From the NCBI GenBank assembly GCA_023424965.1, contig JAFADI010000247.1:1-8351 (forward strand): a stretch of DNA of 8,351 nucleotides, in the 5' to 3' direction. Below, piece by piece: positions 5,344 through 8,351 of the stretch (position 1 is the first letter of the stretch; the number at the start of each line of letters is the position of its first letter). The DNA comes from Bacillota bacterium. Lineage in GTDB: Bacteria > Bacillota > Clostridia > Acetivibrionales > JAFADI01. The notes below the pieces were generated by a model, which worked only from the letters and a program-made list of their open reading frames with translations, was not told the DNA's origin and searched no databases. The translations under genes were made by a program, and so were the position numbers.

Positions 5344-6761
5344 AGCAGAGATATTTCCTTGCCGCACAAATATTTATCGGAGGCCCGCTTTATGCGCAGC
5401 ACACCCTCTGCAAGTTGTTCTTCGCTGAGTCCCCCATAGCCCATAATGAATTTGCTGCCGTTTCGTCCCTTCAGCGCCGCATGCACCTCTACAGGGTATA
5501 TCCTCACCCCTTCCCCTTTTAGAAGCCTTAGAAAGCTGCTGTCCGGCTTGAAACCAAACTCAACCACCAGATGGATTCCTGCCGCCTCACCCTCTACCCT
5601 GTACCTGCCGTGAAAATGCTGCTCCAGGCATTCGATCAGCTTTTTCCGCCGCCTTCCGTAAAGCTTGCGCATTTTGGCCACATGCCTTTCCAGCAGGCCC
5701 GATTCTATAAAGCCGGCAAGGGCCAGTTGGTCCGCCAGCGGCGTATGGTAGTCGGAACGCCTTTTCAACAGGGCGCACTTTCTGGCCAGAGACCGGGGCA
5801 GTACCATATAGCCTATCCTCAGGGCGGGGAACATAATCTTGCTGAAGGTCCCCACATAGATGACCCTTTCGGGCTCAAGGCCCTGTATGGAGCTCACCGG
5901 AAGTCCCTCGTGCCGGAATTCGCTGTCGTAATCATCCTCCAGAATGAAGGTCTTCTGCTCCCTGGCATAATTGATTATTTCAATCCTTCTTTGAATGGGG
6001 AGTATGCCTCCCATGGGAAACTGGTGTGACGGCGTGAGATAAATCAGTTTGGCGCCCTCCGGAAGCAGCTCCGTTAAAATACCTTTGTCGTCCACAGGTA
6101 CGGGATGAAGCAGGGCGCCTGTGGCTGTCAGTATTCTCTGCAGGTCATGGTTGGAAGGGTCCTCCGCCGCCACAAGCTCCCCCTTTTCCAGCAGCAGCCT
6201 TGCTGCAAGGGCCAGGGCCTGAACCGCACCCGTTGTGACAATGATCTGCCCGGGCTCGCAGTAAACCCCTCTGGTTTTGAAAAGATAGGCCCCAAGGACC
6301 TGCCGGAGCTTCAAAGCGCCTTCCGGCTCTCCATAACCGAATCGGGAGAAATCCGTATCCATGCAGGCACCGTACAGCAGCCCCGCCCATTTTTTCCTTG
6401 GGAAAAGCTCCAGGGCGGGAATGCCTGATTTGAAATCGATGATTTCTCCGGTTCCCGTTGAGAGGGAAATCCCGGAAGGCGCCTGTGGCGCCGCATATTT
6501 GCGGGGAGCTCCCAGCAGCGCCCCCTCCGCCACGAAATTGCCCGCCCCCGGCCTGCTTTCAACAAAACCCTCCGCCACCAGCTGGTCATAGGCCCCAAGC
6601 ACCACATTCCGTGAAACACCCAGGGTCCGGGCTAATTCCCTGGTGGATGGCAGCCTCTCCCCCGCCCGGAGTTCCCCGGACAATATTTTAGCGCGCAGGG
6701 CTTCATATACCTGCCTCGTAAGTGTCACTCCCGAACTTCTGTCAATATCCAGCCACAGCAT
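5340..6761 (-). CDS. MocR-family GntR/aminotransferase-like transcription regulator
   Basis: A 473 aa fusion regulator of the PdxR/GabR type. An N-terminal GntR winged helix (about 1-78) shows LTRQVYEALRAKILSGELRAGERLPSTRELARTLGVSRNVVLGAYDQL and ESRPGAGNFV. A linker (about 80-108) leads to a fold type I aminotransferase-like domain (about 110-465) with FKSGIPALELFP, YGEPEGALKLRQ, TTGAVQAL, the MocR signature TPSHQFPMGG (243-252), EDDYDSEFR and the PLP lysine K308 in GTFSKIMFPALRIGY. In such proteins the domain usually senses PLP or a PLP-amino acid adduct and does not catalyse. It is divergent from an EamA transporter gene, a pairing often seen for MocR regulators, so it probably controls that gene and itself through the 146-base gap. 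It may also act on the aminotransferase gene 84 bases downstream. The effector is unknown. The ATG at 6761 has GGGAGGA just upstream. Confidence 0.92.
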   Translation of the reverse strand: MLWLDIDRSSGVTLTRQVYEALRAKILSGELRAGERLPSTRELARTLGVSRNVVLGAYDQLVAEGFVESRPGAGNFVAEGALLGAPRKYAAPQAPSGISLSTGTGEIIDFKSGIPALELFPRKKWAGLLYGACMDTDFSRFGYGEPEGALKLRQVLGAYLFKTRGVYCEPGQIIVTTGAVQALALAARLLLEKGELVAAEDPSNHDLQRILTATGALLHPVPVDDKGILTELLPEGAKLIYLTPSHQFPMGGILPIQRRIEIINYAREQKTFILEDDYDSEFRHEGLPVSSIQGLEPERVIYVGTFSKIMFPALRIGYMVLPRSLARKCALLKRRSDYHTPLADQLALAGFIESGLLERHVAKMRKLYGRRRKKLIECLEQHFHGRYRVEGEAAGIHLVVEFGFKPDSSFLRLLKGEGVRIYPVEVHAALKGRNGSKFIMGYGGLSEEQLAEGVLRIKRASDKYLCGKEISLL

Positions 6762-6776
6762 GGTTCCTCCCGAACC
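6762..6776 (-). promoter_or_regulatory. Hairpin carrying the MocR-gene ribosome site in its loop
   Basis: On the minus strand GGTTC, GGGAG, GAACC directly precede the ATG. The 5-bp stem places the GGGAG(GA) ribosome site in the loop and at the stem edge. The stem is short and may only modulate initiation. Confidence 0.4.
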
Positions 6777-6817
6777 GGTACCATGATTTTATTGTATTTG
6801 TGGATCTTTATGGTACC
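6777..6817. promoter_or_regulatory. Candidate MocR operator in the divergent promoter region
   Basis: GGTACCAT (6777-6784) and its exact complement ATGGTACC (6810-6817) are 25 bases apart, so the half-sites repeat about three helical turns apart (33 bases). The halves contain TACCA/TGGTA, similar to the ATACCA elements known for GabR of B. subtilis, although those are direct repeats. The dyad spans a TACAAT -10 hexamer for the MocR gene (6796-6791, minus) and touches the -35 region of the EamA promoter. Binding here could control both genes. The MocR -35 is poor (CAGGTA at 17 bases). Confidence 0.5.
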
Positions 6818-6835
6818 TGTTACAGGCACTATTAT
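6807..6835 (+). promoter_or_regulatory. Weak promoter of the EamA transporter gene
   Basis: TTTATG (6807-6812), 17 bases, then TATTAT (6830-6835). The -35 matches poorly and the -10 fairly, as expected for an activator-dependent promoter. The operator half at 6810-6817 overlaps the -35. An alternative -10 is TATATA at 6833-6838. Confidence 0.4.
6816..6826. repeat. Short palindrome CCTGTTACAGG
   Basis: Five-base arms CCTGT/ACAGG around one T, overlapping the right operator half and lying between the -35 and -10 of the EamA promoter. It may be part of a composite operator or chance. Confidence 0.3.
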
Positions 6836-6837
6836 AT

Positions 6838-6862
6838 AAAAAAGAGGCTGAACTTTCCAGCC
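6838..6862 (-). terminator. Possible minus-strand intrinsic terminator upstream of the MocR gene
   Basis: The minus strand reads GGCTG (6862-6858), GAAAGTT, CAGCC (6850-6846), TC, then six T residues (6843-6838). The stem is only 5 bp, so it is weak. It faces transcription coming through the EamA gene in antisense direction, for example read-through from the convergent GH94 gene, and would shield the MocR promoter. On the plus strand it is a small hairpin in the EamA leader. Confidence 0.4.
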
Positions 6863-6907
6863 GCTTATTCATACTTCCCACTATCAAACGATCGAGGAGG
6901 AATTGAA

Positions 6908-7804
6908 TTGTATAAAAGATTGGTACCCTATCTGCAATTGTGCCTTGCGGCAATTATCATCGGCAGCTCCGTCGTTGCGGGCAAGCTGTTGTCCTCCGGC
7001 TTTCCCATCTTTCTTTCCCAGGCCTTGTGCCTTGTCATTGCGGCGTCGGTTTTGTTTCCTGCAGCTCGGTGGCTTGAAGGGGGCCTCTCCAAAATCCGTC
7101 CCCGGGACCTGGGTCTGCTCTTCCTGCAGGCGTTTTCAGGCCTGTTCCTCTTCAGGGTGTTCCTGCTTTACGGCCTCAAATACACCTCCGCCACCGAAAG
7201 CGGGATCATCACCAGCTCTACGCCTGCCGCCGTGGTAATTCTGTCTTTTATCTTCCTGAAGGAAAGGATTTCGTGGAACAAAATCGCGGGAACCGCGGCT
7301 ACCGTGTCCGGCATTCTCGTCATTAACCTCCTGGGCCTTTCCTCCGACAGTCCTACAAACGCTTCAAGCCTCACAGGCAACCTGCTTATCCTGCTGGCAG
7401 TGATTTGTGAGGCTTCCCTGGTAATATTGCGGAAGTTCAATTCGGTATCCGTTCCCCCGGTCACCGGTGCCGCCTTTGTGGCATTGTTTTCCTTTTTTCT
7501 TTTTCTTCCCTTTGCAGTCAGGGAAGGAGCCGCCTTCGATATTCGTTCCCTTTCTCTTTCCCAGGGGCTGCTGATCGCCTATTATGGGCTTGTGGTAACA
7601 GCCCTGGCCTATATCCTGTGGTTCAGCGGAGTTTCAAAGGTCCCCGCCTCCACCGCCGCGGTCTATACCGGCTGCATTCCCGTCAGCTCCATCCTGCTTT
7701 CCTCCCTTTTTTTGAAGGAGGCCTTCACCGGATTCCACTTGGCGGGAATATGCCTGGTTTTGGCCGGTATTCTGTTCATTTCACTGTCCCGCCCGCGAGA
7801 CTGA
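6908..7804 (+). CDS. EamA/DMT-family membrane transporter
   Basis: A 298 aa polytopic membrane protein, the usual size of the 10-helix drug/metabolite transporter family, built from two similar five-helix halves. Hydrophobic segments run throughout. The ends of the halves show the typical late-helix patterns: SSTPAAVVILSFIFLKERISWNKIAGTAATVSGILVI in the first, and YTGCIPVSSILLSSLFLKEAFTGFHLAGICLVLAGILFI in the second (LKE before the last helix). It probably exports an amino acid or related small metabolite; the substrate is not readable. The start is TTG at 6908: GGAGG (6896-6900) lies 7 bases before it, and the frame upstream is non-hydrophobic leader read-through. It is divergent from the MocR-type regulator, which probably controls it. 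Its last 29 bases overlap the end of the opposing GH94 gene. Confidence 0.88.
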   Translation: MYKRLVPYLQLCLAAIIIGSSVVAGKLLSSGFPIFLSQALCLVIAASVLFPAARWLEGGLSKIRPRDLGLLFLQAFSGLFLFRVFLLYGLKYTSATESGIITSSTPAAVVILSFIFLKERISWNKIAGTAATVSGILVINLLGLSSDSPTNASSLTGNLLILLAVICEASLVILRKFNSVSVPPVTGAAFVALFSFFLFLPFAVREGAAFDIRSLSLSQGLLIAYYGLVVTALAYILWFSGVSKVPASTAAVYTGCIPVSSILLSSLFLKEAFTGFHLAGICLVLAGILFISLSRPRD

Positions 7805-8351
7805 ATGCCAGAGCACTGTCCACCGCCACCGTCTCTCCCATCACCACTTCCACCTGGTGGACCCTGGCGTCGTTGTGCAGCTTGAAGCTGCCTCCTTCGC
7901 ACTTTTCTCCGTCCACCCACACTTCCTTCACTCCCCGGTTCATTCCGCAGGGATTTTTGACGGTGATGGCATAGGTGGTGTCAAGGTGCCTGTATTTTAT
8001 TTTATACTCGGTCCATTTCCCCGGTATGCAGGGGTCGATGAACAACCTGTCCTCTTCCTTTTTCAGCCCCAGGATATATTCAATCCCCGCCCTGAAGATC
8101 CATCCCGCAGAGCCGGTGTACCAGGTCCAGCCTCCTCTTCCCACATGGGGTCCTACGGCATAGACATCCGCAGCCATTACATAGGGCTCCGCCTTGTACC
8201 TGGAGTATTCGATATGGGTTCTGGTGTGGTTGATGGGATTGATGAGTTCAAAAAGCTCCCAGGCCCTGTCCCCTTCACCCAGCATGGCAAAAGCGATAAT
8301 GGCCCAGGCAGCTCCATGGGTATACTGTCCTCCGTTTTCCCTCACACCGGG
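7776..8351 (-). CDS. GH94 / cyclic beta-1,2-glucan synthase-like enzyme, C-terminal part (partial)
   Basis: The reading frame is open to the right edge (minus-strand CCC GGT GTG AGG at 8351-8340), so only the last 191 codons are present. Motifs recalled from the C-terminal GH94 phosphorylase domain of NdvB-type cyclic beta-1,2-glucan synthases and related phosphorylases are VRENGGQYTHGAAWAIIAFAMLG, DRAWELFELINPINH, EPYVMAADVYA, HVGRGGWTWYTGSAGWIFRAG, LFIDPCIPGKW and a late beta-rich tail (GVKEVWVDGEKC). The full protein could be a giant synthase (about 2,800 aa in known NdvB) or a shorter stand-alone glucan phosphorylase; the window cannot decide. The stop at 7776 lies inside the end of the convergent transporter gene, with no spacer for a terminator. 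Confidence 0.85.
   Translation of the reverse strand, partial: PGVRENGGQYTHGAAWAIIAFAMLGEGDRAWELFELINPINHTRTHIEYSRYKAEPYVMAADVYAVGPHVGRGGWTWYTGSAGWIFRAGIEYILGLKKEEDRLFIDPCIPGKWTEYKIKYRHLDTTYAITVKNPCGMNRGVKEVWVDGEKCEGGSFKLHNDARVHQVEVVMGETVAVDSALAFSLAGGTVK

Overview
The window looks like a piece of a Firmicutes (Clostridia-type) chromosome. The signs are a tetrahydrofolate (THF) riboswitch in front of an ECF-type folate S component, a MocR/EamA divergent pair, a sigma-54 enhancer-binding protein (EBP) beside an amino-acid catabolic gene, and a GH94 glucan enzyme of the NdvB type. Strong AGGAGG-like ribosome sites and TTG/GTG starts fit the same group. By eye, base composition is mid-range in the genes and AT-rich in the gaps. 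No mobile element, CRISPR array, tRNA or rRNA was seen. Family assignments come from remembered motifs, not from a search.

Left half, all on the minus strand, in order of transcription: a class I/II aminotransferase (4092-5255); a roughly 415-base leader and intergenic region holding a promoter, a structured stretch and a well-matched THF riboswitch (3737-3838); folT (3164-3676); and, 10 bases on, a PAS/AAA+/Fis-type sigma-54 activator (1771-3153). A 344-base gap follows with three dyad symmetries, one a perfect 34-base palindrome, and a near-consensus -24/-12 promoter. That promoter drives tryptophanase (tnaA, 53-1426). The natural reading is that the activator turns on tnaA through sigma-54. 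Because the activator lies downstream of folT behind the THF riboswitch, folate status may also set its level.

Right half: a MocR-type GntR/aminotransferase fusion regulator (5340-6761, minus) is divergent from an EamA/DMT exporter-like gene (6908-7804, plus). They are separated by 146 bases carrying an 8-bp GGTACCAT/ATGGTACC dyad and overlapping promoter elements. The MocR gene also ends at a dyad that overlaps the -35 region of the downstream aminotransferase promoter, so one regulator may touch both neighbours. The exporter gene overlaps tail-to-tail by 29 bases with the C-terminal part of a GH94 / cyclic beta-1,2-glucan synthase-like gene that runs off the right edge.

The most notable feature is the folate-riboswitch / sigma-54 activator / tryptophanase arrangement. 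Its riboswitch has a legible mutually exclusive expression platform.
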